DNA from: Allomyces macrogynus ATCC 38327
Lineage: Eukaryota; Blastocladiomycota; Blastocladiomycetes; Blastocladiales; Blastocladiaceae
DNA: 64,000 nucleotides
Direction: 5' to 3'
Assembly (NCBI GenBank): GCA_000151295.1
Contig: GG745328.1
Span: forward strand, 174,748 to 238,747
The position numbers and the translations under genes were made by a program. The notes beneath the pieces are model-generated. The model did not search any database. It worked only from the letters and a program-made list of their open reading frames with translations, and was not told the origin of the DNA. Positions 1 through 10,880 of this stretch are shown one piece after another; the stretch's first letter is position 1, and every line of letters begins with the position of its first letter.

Positions 1-530
1 AACGTACCGGACGGGTGCGGCATCTCGGCTTCGTACTGCGTTGCGGAACGCAGCGAGGTCCTTGGCGGGCAATGTTGTCTCGGCCTCCGGGAACGGCGTC
101 GACATGGTTGGTAAAGGGTGGTGCTCGGTTGATTCGATTGCAGCAGGTTGCGCGCGCGCACGGCGTCTTGGAGATGCGCAGGAGAGACGCTGTTGTTTAC
201 GACGAGGAGGCTGTGGTCGAAGGTGCGAGGTTCGCGCGGTTGAGAGCGACACGCCAAGAGAAAGAAAAGAGAGCGACGCGGCCACGTGAGTCAAACGATC
301 TGGCTTGACGTGGTGTGGAATGCCCGACCGGCTCTCTCGCCGAGAGCAATTGAGACGCACAAAAATAGAATATATAAATACATGGCGCTCATGTGCTGGC
401 TCGTTCCTCCTCACCATCGTCGTCCTCATCGTGGTATATACAAAATCGCTCCCCTTCCCGCGCGGGCCATCCAGGCCCTACCCAGCACGCGCACGCGCAC
501 CTCTCCCGGTTCCCCTCCTCGCCAACAGAC
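1..530. other. No gene recognised
   Basis: GC-rich sequence downstream of the minus-strand CaaX gene. Overlapping open frames occur on both strands, as expected at this GC content, but none shows a recognisable domain. AT-rich steps near 365-385 and 430-445 probably belong to the 3' flank of that gene. Confidence 0.5.
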
Positions 531-1955
531 CTACATCACCAAACAACACCCCCGCGCCTTCTCCACCTCGGCGCACGACACATGCCGCGCCGTCTGCGCG
601 ACCGCTCTTGCCTCGGCCGCCCAATCGCCCAACACCGCCACGCGAAACCACACCTGCAAGTCTTTCGCGACCGCCGCCACGTGCGGGTCCGTGCCGGCAT
701 CCAAGACCAGCGCGTGCGCGCGCCATGGGAGACACAGCGCGTGCAAGTCTGGTCGGAGAACGAGGGATGCGAGAAGTGGGCCCGTGCGCGTGGCTTGGCG
801 CAGGATGGGGGAGATGGGCGTGGAAAGGGCCAGGTCGGCGAGGGATTCGAGCCGCGGGACAGGTGCTGGGTGGGTGTGGGAGGGGCGCGGGGAGTCTGGT
901 GGGGACGGGTACATGGCGACCGCAGGCGGGTCGCTGCATTGAGGAGCGTTGCACGCGCTCAGCGACGCAGACGCGGACGCGGTCGATGACAGACGACGCG
1001 GGCGGCGCATCGTCGTGGATGCGGTCGGGAGTGGCGGGGAGAGCGGCATATGAACAGAGTCGGATCCCACCACCGTTGCGGAAGATGCCGACGCCCGGCG
1101 CGGTCCCAACGCCGTTGCGGGCGGATCCGACCACCGCCGTGTCGCTTGGAGCGCCGCCGAGTCCGACGCGGACCGTTCGCGCAGACCCGGCCTCGGCAAT
1201 TGTTCCGACCCGCGCCGCTCTGGCTGGTCCGACCCGGCCGACGTCCTGCGCGTTGAGCTCGCCGGTTCCGGCACGCGGACCGCATACAAGACCGAATCGT
1301 CGTTCCGGTGCGTATACAACTGACACGCCATGATTGCGCGGGTATCGGCCTCGTCAAGTGATTTGTCGTGCGCGGCCAGTAGTTTCAGCAAGAGCCCGTG
1401 AATGTACAGAGTTGCGCGCGGTTTCGGGTGGAGGGCGCGCAAGTCCTCCCGCGCGGCGGGGAGGTGCGTGAGCGGGACCGAGACGCCCGGCAGGAGCACG
1501 TCGCCGTCGGGATCGCGGTCTGGCGCGGCGGATCGTGGGTTCGGCACGCCTGGATTGGTATTGCTGCCGGCGACGCGCGCGAGGTGCGGCGTCCCTGCTT
1601 CGGGTAACGCACACAGCGTCGAAAGCGGGAATGCATCGTGTTCGGTTGCTGGCGGCGACGGAAGCGGATCGCGGTTGGATGCCGGAACCAATGGCGGGAC
1701 CGGCGGTGCGGACTGGAGCGGAAGTGGTACAGCGGTCACGCAGGAACTGCTCGTGGACGCGCTGCGGTTCCGTGGTGTGCCGTTGGTGGCGGCGACGGGT
1801 GTCCGCACGGAAGCGGCGGACGGGGACTTTGCGGGGGTCTTGATGGCGGCGGCGAGCGAGTCGAAGCTGACGAGCGTGTCGAGCGGGATCGACGGTATGC
1901 ATGCAGGACCGTTGTTGGGCACGGTCGGTTGTGGGTCGAGCAGGGCCGCGGTCAT
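531..1955 (-). CDS. Uncharacterised Ser/Pro/Ala-rich protein with C-terminal CaaX box
   Basis: Single-exon frame of 474 codons from the ATG at 1955. The frame is open further upstream but without another ATG. Much of the protein is low-complexity Ser/Pro/Arg/Ala. Two stretches look ordered: one near residues 175-230 (LYIHGLLLKLLAAHDKS and following) and the last ~100 residues. The protein ends CLVM, a C-a-a-X box with Met at X, which in known families predicts farnesylation, AAX removal and membrane tethering; a second Cys precedes it. Third codon positions are strongly G/C, like the conserved genes here. I do not recognise the family. A membrane-attached adaptor or regulator is inference only. 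Confidence 0.65.
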   Translation of the reverse strand: MTAALLDPQPTVPNNGPACIPSIPLDTLVSFDSLAAAIKTPAKSPSAASVRTPVAATNGTPRNRSASTSSSCVTAVPLPLQSAPPVPPLVPASNRDPLPSPPATEHDAFPLSTLCALPEAGTPHLARVAGSNTNPGVPNPRSAAPDRDPDGDVLLPGVSVPLTHLPAAREDLRALHPKPRATLYIHGLLLKLLAAHDKSLDEADTRAIMACQLYTHRNDDSVLYAVRVPEPASSTRRTSAGSDQPERRGSEQLPRPGLRERSASDSAALQATRRWSDPPATALGPRRASASSATVVGSDSVHMPLSPPLPTASTTMRRPRRLSSTASASASLSACNAPQCSDPPAVAMYPSPPDSPRPSHTHPAPVPRLESLADLALSTPISPILRQATRTGPLLASLVLRPDLHALCLPWRAHALVLDAGTDPHVAAVAKDLQVWFRVAVLGDWAAEARAVAQTARHVSCAEVEKARGCCLVM

Positions 1956-2360
1956 GGCGCGGATCGTTGGGAGGGTGGAGAGCTGAGTGGCACGCAAATG
2001 CTGGTCGAGCGCGGCGCGTTGGACGTGACGGGAGCGGTTGGGAGCGGTTGGGAGTGTGGGGGAGAGAAAGGAGAAACGCGCGAAGCTGCAAGAAAGCCTG
2101 GCTGCAGCAGTCTGCAAGTCGGCACGCGACCGTGATCACAACCGGGCGGCACGCGCGACGCCACACGCGGCCAGCCACTTGCAGAAGCCGCGTGCGCCGC
2201 ATGTCTGCGCAGCTGCACGCACGCTCCGAAACGATCAAATGCGACCTGGGCTGAAACTCAAGGAGGAGACGCTTCAAAGGCCCTCAGGCCCACCACCGCA
2301 CCACATGTCACATGTGATGGACGCGTGCGAGTTGGGGGCCAATGACAGGCACGGATTGTC

Positions 2361-2396
2361 GCAAAGAGCAGATCACTCGCAAAGAGCAGATCACTC
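2361..2396. repeat. 18-bp perfect tandem duplication
   Basis: The unit gcaaagagcagatcactc is present twice in a row about 80 bp upstream of the enoyl-CoA hydratase start. It is either a recent tandem duplication in the promoter/5'UTR or a doubled regulatory element. I do not recognise a known site in it. Confidence 0.8.
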
Positions 2397-2472
2397 GCAA
2401 CCATCACCGAATCCAATCTTGCTGTTGCTGGCCCTCTCGCCACAAACACCAAGAACCGGCACCACCAACGCC

Positions 2473-3558
2473 ATGATCCGCTCGCTCGCCACCACCTCCC
2501 TACGTGCCGCTACCGCCGGCGCCGCACCAAGCACCACCCGTTTCGCGGCCATCCGCGCCGCCCCCACCGCGTTCCGGTTCGCGTCCACCTCGACACCGGC
2601 CGTGACCAACGCAGCGCGCGAAGCCTACATCGAGAAACTCGCGGGCGCCGACACGGGCATCACGATCCTGTCCCTGAACCGTCCCAAGGCCAAGAACGCG
2701 CTCTCTCGGCAACTTCTCGCGGAATTCCGCGAATGTCTCGACGCCGTCCGGTTTGATGCCGATACACGTGTCCTTGTCGTGCGTTCGTTGGTCGACCGCG
2801 TGTTCTGTGCCGGCGCCGACTTGAAGGAACGCGCGACCATGAACCCGACCGAGGTCGCTGCGTTTGTCTCGTCGTTGCGCGCCGCATTCTCGGAGCTGGA
2901 AGCACTTCCGATGCCGACGATTGCCGCAATTGATGGTGCTGCACTGGGTGGGGGGTTGGAAATGGCGCTGTGCTGCGATTTGCGCGTGGCCGGGCCGGGC
3001 GCGAAACTCGGGTTGCCCGAAACCAAGCTCGCGATTATTCCGGGGTGCGTCGACGACAATTCGTGCCTTCATTCTGCATTCTCCAGCCACGAAACCTGAC
3101 CACTCCACCCGCTCCGACATAGTGCCGGCGGCACCCAGCGCCTCCCGCGCCTGATCGGTCCCGCGAAAGCCAAGGAACTCATTTTCACCGGCCGCGTCCT
3201 GAGCCCCGCTGACGCGCTCGCCATCGGTGTCGTTTCGCGCACTGCCGACGACAGTGCCGTTCCTGGCGCCCTGGCACTCGCGCGTGAGATTGTCCCGCAA
3301 GGACCGATTGCCGTGCGCATGGCCAAACTCGCCGTGGACCGCGGGTCGCAGGTGGATTTGGCGTCGGGGCTCGCGTTTGAGCAGACGTGTTATGCACAGG
3401 TGATTCCGACCGAGGATCGGTTGGAAGGTATGTACCGGAATGGATGGGGGTGGGGGTGGAGACGGTGGAGCGGAGACTGATGATTGGGATGTGGGTGGGC
3501 GTATGTAGGGCTCAAGGCGTTTGCCGAGAAGCGTACGCCGCAGTACAGGGGCCAATAG
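2473..3558 (+). CDS. Mitochondrial enoyl-CoA hydratase/isomerase family protein (AUH-like)
   Basis: Three exons (2473-3044, 3123-3427, 3509-3558) give about 308 aa. The family hydrates 2-enoyl-CoAs or 3-methylglutaconyl-CoA in fatty-acid or leucine breakdown. The N-terminus ([16 protein letters not shown], Arg-rich, no acids) looks like a mitochondrial presequence. Crotonase hallmarks are visible: FCAGADLKE, then [12 protein letters not shown] with the first catalytic Glu, then [20 protein letters not shown] with the second Glu and the oxyanion-hole region. The first intron splits this last motif, and splicing restores it exactly. The protein ends KRTPQYRGQ, a usual crotonase tail. Human AUH and its relatives are most similar in layout; another mitochondrial hydratase cannot be excluded. 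Confidence 0.93.
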
Positions 3559-4913
3559 GTGGAGGCATCCCGATCGGACGTGATCTTGGCGTGGAAATAC
3601 ATTCATACATAGCATTCGTGACGAGTCTCAAACGGCCGCATCCGCTTCAGGGACGGAGAAGCGAGAGTATAACAATGCAAACTTGCACATCGGCCAGATC
3701 CTACTGGGAACAAGAACTTGGAGAAGACTGGCGCGAGCGAGTGGAGCAAACCAAAGGGCGTGAGAGGGCCCTCTAGTGCACACGCAATCCGTGCAGTAGC
3801 AACACCATTTGTAAACCGGCCCATATACTTGACGCGAGCGCGGTCCCGCTCGCTTCTTGGCGCGATGGTTCTGCACGTACTTTGACGCATTTCCGCACGC
3901 TCCTTGGAGCATTTCCGCACGGTCTCGTTAGAACACGCTCCATGATACGATCCTGCACGCAGTCCTGCGCATGCTTTGGGAGAGGCTGCACCCTCCTTCT
4001 CCACTGGAGAGCGTTGTATCGGACGAGATGCAAACGGTTGAGTCGCATGTGTCAGATTACGTTGGGCGTCCATTAAGGTGGGTGGAAATGGTGTTGTAGT
4101 TTCGGTCACTGTTGCAGTTGAAGGACGTTCCATTCTTCCTGCTTTCTTTTCTCATCGGTTATTACAATTTGTAGTTGTCTACTGTCTCTTCATCCAAGGG
4201 AACGTGATTATTCCCCCTAGAATGCGCTTTCGCTGATGGAACTGCGCATTGTATTGGTGCGACTTTGTCCAGACCACTGCTTAGCAGCACGCGGGCAACA
4301 ATCGCACTCCTTATGTTGGAGCTTTTGCGCGGCTTCCCGTTCCATCTGCCGTCCAGGTCCGCCAGCGCAACGCAAGACGGTGAAACCAATACAAGAGATT
4401 CATGCGGAATGACCATATGGACCACGCCCGGGCTGCCAATATTGACATGGCAATTTCAGCCGTGACAAAGGCACAAGCGCAGAAGTCATCCTCGCGTGCC
4501 CACATCCACCCGCAGCAAAGCCTGCTTTGCAGGCAGTTGGTCAGGTCATTCGAGATTCAGCTGGATCGCATCCATGGACTCGGTCCTAGCCGGTACGAGT
4601 CAAAGCAAATAGGCTCTCAACGCAGAAGTTACGTGAACGCACGATGTCGTAGTCCGCCGCAGCATCCGTCAAATAGGCTTGATCGCACCATCTTGGAGTA
4701 CCTTGAGCGAAAAGGCATATTCAGACAAGAACATGCGTGCACCTGGTCGCAACAAAGAACAAAGAAACTATGTACGGTCAGTCCAGTCGCAGTCTTACCC
4801 GATTGATGCAGCACTTGAAACTGAAAAAGTTTTCTTTTGTCTTCCTGGTGCGTTTGGCCAATGATCTAGGCGCATTAATTTGGAGAATTGACGTGCATTG
4901 ATTGTGACCTCCA
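3559..4913. other. Intergenic, no supported gene
   Basis: Open frames on both strands (for example 3603-4133 minus and 4402-4806 plus) have no recognisable domain or convincing splice structure. A 13-bp direct repeat (gcatttccgcacg) lies near 3888-3920. The missing ATPase half of the adjacent HSPA12-like gene would be expected here on the plus strand. I could not find its phosphate-binding motif, so that gene appears 5'-truncated. Confidence 0.45.
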
Positions 4914-6127
4914 GTGCCTGCTCTCTGGCCGTTGCAGGCCGTACGTTATTTACGATCCGCTGCAACAATGGCCGGCCTCATTTCCCATGAAAGCTCGTTG
5001 CGCTTTGTGCTCTGTTCCGAGGGCGAGGCTGCAGCCCTGACTTTCCTTCCCACTCGGCCTTTTCCATTGTCGCCGAAAGAGCCCATGCTTGTTATCGACT
5101 GTGGCCGGCAAACGTTTGACCTGTTCCTGGGCCGGCTCGATGGCAGTGCCGCTGCAATCAAGGGACATGCAATGTCTCGCCACTTGCTCCCAGCGTCTGA
5201 TCTTGTCGATGCGGGGTTTGTCCAATTTCTTGGATCCAAGCTGGGTGATTCGGCACTTCGAGAGTTGCAGACGAACCCGGCGCTTGCGAAGACGCATTCC
5301 ACCTTGATGGGCGATTGGGAGCGGCTCAAGAGAGCGTTCACTGGGGCGGAAACCGGCGTTTTTACCCTCCCACCCGCCATCATCAAGTTCATGACTCGCG
5401 AGCGCATGAAAATATATTCGGGACTCAAGTTGGTCATTTCACCCAACGACGTGTGCTCCTGCTTTGAACCTGTCACTCAACAGATGATCGAGGTGGTGCA
5501 CCAGCAGCTGCGCAAAGCGGGCGTTGCCAAGGTCACGTACGCTGTACTGGTTGGCGATCTCAGTTGCAGCCAGTACGCCAAGGGCCAGCTCAGTTCCGAG
5601 GTGCGCTTGTCCGGTTGTCGATTGTATTGTTCCCCTTGAGCGGCCGGATACGGCTATGATGCGTGGAGCCATGTGGTATGCGCTGGATCCCAGCCAAGTG
5701 ATGGCTCGACGGATTTACAAGACGCTCGGTCTTGGTGTATTGCGCCGATCTGACCCTGCCCGCGATCAAGAGCACGAAATCGTGGCAAGCGATCTTTACA
5801 AAATGGTGTCCAAGAGCGTTCACTGCTTTGTAACGATTGGAGCCATGGTCCCGTCTGAAGCCATGTTCAAGCGAACGGGGATTTGCCTTCTCGCGCCTGG
5901 CCAACAAACCATCACCATGACGATGTATTCATCAAGCAACACGCCGGTGAACTGGCGGCTGGAGGTGGACGAGTGTGAAGTCCTGGGCACAATCAAGATT
6001 GACGTGCCTGTCGCATCGTCACCATCGCCGTCGTTTACGATTGATGTCCGGCCGCATTGAGATGCTTGTGCGAGTCAGGGACGAGGGGACGGGTCAGAGC
6101 TGGACGCAGCTTCTCCGCAGTTTCTGA
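4914..6127 (+). pseudogene. HSPA12-like Hsp70 relic, 5'-truncated with two frameshifts
   Basis: The reading starts right after a plausible splice acceptor (cctccag at 4914), with VPALWPLQAVRYLRSAATMAGLI, the HSPA12-type linker that precedes the second ATPase subdomain. It continues with LVIDCGRQTFDLFLGRL (phosphate-2-like; the usual Gly-rich run is altered) and YAVLVGDLSCSQY. A +1 shift between about 5590 and 5640 is needed to reach VPLERPDTAMMRGAMWYAL (adenosine-motif region) and the beta substrate-binding domain. A second shift near 6055 leads into EMLVRVRDEGTGQSWTQLL and a stop at 6125-6127. No N-terminal ATPase subdomain was found. HSPA12 proteins are atypical Hsp70s. The C-terminal part aligns with the C-terminus of the GTPase fusion at 10881-12670. 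Assembly error could explain the shifts, but not the missing start. Confidence 0.75.
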
Positions 6128-6319
6128 CAAGCACGGTTTGTTGACGTTTTGTTCGTGAATGTGGTTTGTCGACCGGATTTCCCTTTTGTTTCGGCGTTCT
6201 CATTTACTTTGAACACAAAATTGATCAAGTTGAATCAATCTATGAATTGCTGGCAACCGCCCGTGCACCGCAACGCGGAGGAGGAGTAGCGTGCACGATT
6301 TCATGCAATCTTCCAAAAC

Positions 6320-9300
6320 TTAGTTCTGCACGTTCTCCGCGAGCCATGCCTGCACGGGCGCGCGGTCGCGCTCGAGCCAAGCGGCCTGCGCGCGAATCTT
6401 CTCGAGCGTCTGCATCAGCGCGCGGTCGACGGCCTTGGTGTCCTTGCCAGCAAAGAAGCCCTCGACCTCGGTCTCGGCAAACTCGGCCGACGCGAAGTCG
6501 CCGGCAATAGAGACACAGTGCGCGAGCAGCGACAGCGACTGCTGGTACCGCGCGTGCAGCTCGTCCCAACGCTGCTGGACAAACTTCCAGGCCAGCACGC
6601 GGCCACCGGCACGCGCATTCGCAGCAACGGAGCGCAGCGGGTACATGACGTCCTGCGGGCGCACCTTGGACTCGTCCATGGCGTACTCGAGCAGGCCCGC
6701 GAGCAGCGTCGAGTCCTGCACGTGACCGAGGGCACCGAGCGCGGCGAGACGCTGGTCCATGGGCGTCGACTCGTTCTCCCAGATGGCCTTGACGGCCTCA
6801 AGCTCGGCCGAGTGCGGCTCTCCGCCCTTGGCCGCGGGCGAGACCGACGAGTGACGGAGCACAATCGCGTAGACGGCACCACGCAGGTTCGGGTGAATCG
6901 CGTGCGTGTCGCCCTGGATGAAGCGCGCAAACCGTGCCTTGGCCTGCGCAACCAGCTCCTTGTCACCGGCCATACCGGCCTGACCAATCGCCAGCTGGCG
7001 CTTGAGTCCGTCGAGGTGCGACTCGCCGTCCGGGTACTCCCAGCCCATGGCGTGCGCAGTCGGCGCGAAGATCGACCGCTGCAGGGCCGCGAGCTGGTCG
7101 GCGACGGGCTCGGGTTCCATGGCCCAGACCGTCTTGACCTGCGAGAGCTTGGCGGCAATCGCCTCGAGCACGATGTACTCCTGCTCGCCCTTGAAGTGCG
7201 AGAGCAGGGCCAGCGCATTGACCGTCGACGAGTACCCGGCCGCGGCCAGCGCAAACACGTCGCTCACGAGACCCACACGGTCGGCCGTCGGGACAAGGCC
7301 ATGCTCGACGGCCTCACCGAGGCGCGCCAAGTCGGCGGCCGCGTACTGAACGCGGTAGAAGTTGGCTTGGTCGAGGTTGAGTTTGTAGAAGTCGACGGGC
7401 ACCGCCGTCGGCTTGGCGGGCAGCGCAAACGTGCCCTCCTTTTGCTTGAGCACGACCGAGGCCGAGTTGGTGGGCTCGCCGCCAACATACGGCGCGAGTG
7501 GGCACCACCAGACGGTCTCGTCCTCCTCGGCGGTCGCGTCGCCCGTCGACAGGAACCGCGCCTGCTTGACGGTCACGGCGTTCCCCTGGCGCTCGGCCGA
7601 AATGACCGGATACCCGACCTTCTTTGTCCAGAGCGTCATGAACTCGCTAACGTCCATGCCCGACGCTTCCGAGAGTGCGGCCCAGAGATCGGTCGTCGCG
7701 GCGTTGCGGTACTTGAGCCGCTGAATGTACTTGCGCACGCCAGCCAAGAACACGTCCTCTGTGAGCCACGACGAGAGCATGCGAATGACCGATGCGCCCT
7801 TGGAGTAGGAAATGGCGTCGAAGATTTGCGAAATCTCCGCCGGGGACTTGACGGGCACCTCGATCGGGTGCGATGACCGCATCGCGTCGAGCGTGAGCGC
7901 GCGTGCCATATCGTTGCCGACAAACGCGACAAACGAGTCCCACTCCGGGAAGAGGTGCCGCGCGATTGCGAGCGTCCCGACAAACGTGGCAAAGCCCTCA
8001 TTCAGCCAGAGCTCGTTCCACCATTGCCTACGCTCGCAGAATCAGGGTGAGCGGATAAACGGGGCAGCGAGTTGCGGACGGACAGATGGACAGACGTACA
8101 TCGTGACCAGGTTACCAAACCACTGGTGCGCCAGTTCGTGCGAGACAATCCCCGCAACACGTTCCTTGGCAAGCGCCGTCGACTTCTTGTCGTCGAACAG
8201 GATTGCGGCGGTGCGGTACGTGACCAGCCCCCAGTTTTCCATGGCACCCGCCGAAAAGTCGGGCGCGGCCATCATGTCCATTTTCTGCAGGCATGACGAG
8301 GTGAGATTTAGCCTGCCGCGTCCGAAATTGAATACGCGAGCGTACCGGGAGCGGGTAGGGCTCGCCAAACACGGCCGAAAAGTACTCAAGAATGCGCACG
8401 GCGCACCCGAGCGCAAACTTGCCCTGGTTCGAAAGGCCACGCGTCGTGTAGACGCGCACCGTGACTTGGTTGGGCAGCGCCGGGCAGTTGGGCGCCGTCT
8501 TGGCCTGAATGTACTCGAAGTCACCAACGGCCAGAGCGAGCAGCTGAGTTCACAACGCAAGAGAAGAAATCAGGCCATAATTTCGGGAAGTCGCGAGGAA
8601 TGAAGCGTGGGGACGGACGTAGGTAGACATGACAGGCGTGCGCGCAAACTTGACCGTCTTGTGCGAGGCGAGAGTCGGATGCGCGTCCTCAGAAATGATG
8701 TTCATGTTGGAAAGCGCCGACAGGTCCTTTTGCACGTTCAAAATCACGTCAAACGTGGCCTTGAGCGCAGGCTCGTCCCAGCACGGGAGGCAGCGGCGCG
8801 CGTCGGTCGCTTCAAATTGCGTGACAACCATGAACCTTGCAGTGATGAGAATGGAGCGTCGCAATGAAGGTCAGATCATGAAGGGAGAGAGACAAGCAAC
8901 ATACGGCAAAGGAAAGTGGTGACACAGTACTTTTTAGTGCCGTCCGGGTCGGCGTACGACGAGCGGTAGAAACCGGCCATCTTGTCGTTGTGGATGCCTT
9001 GGAACTCGATCGTGACGCGCGCCTGCGCGTCGGCCGGCAGCTCCTGGTCAAAGTGCAGTGTTGCCTGCTGCAGCTTGTCATTGTAGGTGATGCTCGAGGC
9101 GGGCAGCGTCGCCTCAGTCTTGATGCGCGTGAGCTGCACGCGCGCGGCCTTGATGTCGAGCTCGAACGCGTTGACGACAATCGTCGATGTGGCGTGCACA
9201 ATCTTGACGTCGGCGTGCACGATGCCGTCGAACGTGAAGGACTCGAGGTCGGGCGTGAGCTCGAGCGTGTAGTGCTCAGGCACGACCGCGGCCGGCAAGA

Positions 9301-9340
9301 TCTCGCGGCCGCTCGTTGCAGCGTTGTCGGTGAAGCTCAT
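6320..9340 (-). CDS. M1 zinc aminopeptidase (puromycin-sensitive/Ape2-like)
   Basis: Five exons (9340-8931, 8835-8619, 8543-8346, 8284-8100, 8027-6320) with introns of 61-95 nt encode about 905 aa, the usual length of cytosolic M1 aminopeptidases. These enzymes remove N-terminal residues from peptides. The exopeptidase motif GAMEN lies near residues 288-292. The zinc site HELAH lies at 324-328, with the third ligand Glu in LWLNEGF near 347, which is the family's 18-residue spacing. The N-terminal domain shows [16 protein letters not shown]. The C-terminal half is the helical ERAP1-like domain. No signal peptide is seen, so it is probably cytosolic. The exon 4/5 junction was chosen because it gives VTMQWWNELW without a shift. 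Confidence 0.95.
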
Positions 9341-10880
9341 GATGGACTGCTTGCTTGTCGTGCAGGTGAAGGACGCGCTCGGAGAGAAGAAGTGAGCTCA
9401 GGTGTAAGAATGCGCCGACCTGCAAGCATGGTGGGTACTGGACGCTAGTGGTGCCAGCAGCAGCACAACCACACGCACCAAAAGCGACTTTTTGGTGGCG
9501 CCGGGTCAAGTCACGGCTTGATGCCTATGATCGTGAAACTCCACCAACACTGTTGTTTCTGTGTCGCCATACTTTGCTGTTTCGACACTTCGTCTCGTCT
9601 GACGGCGTGGTGGCTGGCTGTCGTGGCTGTACCTTGACTTGACATTACCGACGCGAATGATTGCCAACACCGCCATCATTCCAAAGACGGTTCAGGAAGT
9701 ATGGTGCATTGTGATCAAGTGGTTCGCCAACAATCTTTGCCGTGTTATAGCTCACTCCATTTACCACCAAAGCGGCATCTACTACCCGCAATGGAATTTT
9801 AAGAGAAAGGAAAACAAAACTTGGCGGTTGGATTTCCGTGAGTGGTGCTTGGGAGCGTGAAATGTTGAGAAATGGTGTTTCGAACGCCCCTGGCTGTCTC
9901 CAAGTTCAAAGCTGGCGAACCACAACAACTGCCCCGCTCTGAGCTCCCCAAAGTTTCAAATCAAAAAACCAACCGCCAACTTCAAATGAGGCCGCTTCTA
10001 AACCACTTCTTCCAAAATTTCGCGTCGTTTCGGCGGTGGTTGCAGAATTTATAAGCCGGCGAAGTTGAATAGGGAATGGTTCCATCACATGCAGTCCAAC
10101 GTTTGAGGTCTAAGTCATTCCGAACCTCGACACATTTTGCTCGCACTGTACCATCCACAGCAGACGTAAGCACACCCCAGCCTGATCCATCCAGGAAAAT
10201 AAGGATGCGCGAGCAATGAAGCCACTTCGCATTTTTCATTCCGTCCAAAGTCTGTGTGTGATGCCAGAGCGTTGCTAGCCCTTATGCCTGGTCTGTTGCT
10301 TGCAAGTTTTCTCTGTCAACTTATGAGACTGGGCATCAAAATGGCTGGCGCAAATCCCCCTCATTGCCCCAAGTTCAGGAGCGGGCTCCAAGGCTCGTTC
10401 CAGGAGCGAGATGGGAATGAATCTCTGGCATGGCCTGGCGCTCATTAGATAACATAGGCATCAAAAGTTCCGCCGCTGTTGACCGTTTGCTCAATCGAGA
10501 GGGCACATACTGTTGGCATCTACGTGTCTGATCCAGCTGTAGTGTTTTCAATAGCCTCGATGGCGAGGGCGGGGCAAAACTATTGTTAGCTATTTACGAA
10601 CCAGTGATTTGGAGTTCCGCACAAGAATGAGCGAGGATGAACTTGGAGCAGAAGGCTCATTCTTGCTGCTCCGCCTTCCACGTCATCATGGTCGGGTGCA
10701 AACTGCTAAGTCCATCACCGCCACCTCAACTTTGAAGGCCACCGATCGTCGCTCTCTCCCTGGCCGTTCGCGACCAGCAGCGACCGCTCTCCTCGACGAC
10801 AATTCTTCCATTTTCAAACCACTTACGATCTCTTGGTTTTCGACTAATTGTTGCGCACACCAGACCAGTCCACCGCTGTG
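9341..10880. other. Intergenic between divergent aminopeptidase and GTPase-fusion genes
   Basis: It should contain both promoters. No convincing coding frame was seen. A TATA-like step (gaatttataagcc) lies at 10043-10055. A short inverted pair (acttggcggttgg near 9819 and its complement near 9967) brackets an AT-richer stretch that could be an old small foldback element. Otherwise nothing was recognised. Confidence 0.4.

Noticed and set aside
305..1333. 342-codon plus frame opposite the CaaX gene
   Set aside because: The minus frame has better codon bias and a meaningful C-terminus; this one is Arg/Pro/Thr-rich GC noise.
6518..7876. 452-codon plus-strand frame across the aminopeptidase
   Set aside because: Antisense shadow of the long last exon of the M1 aminopeptidase, which has full catalytic motifs.
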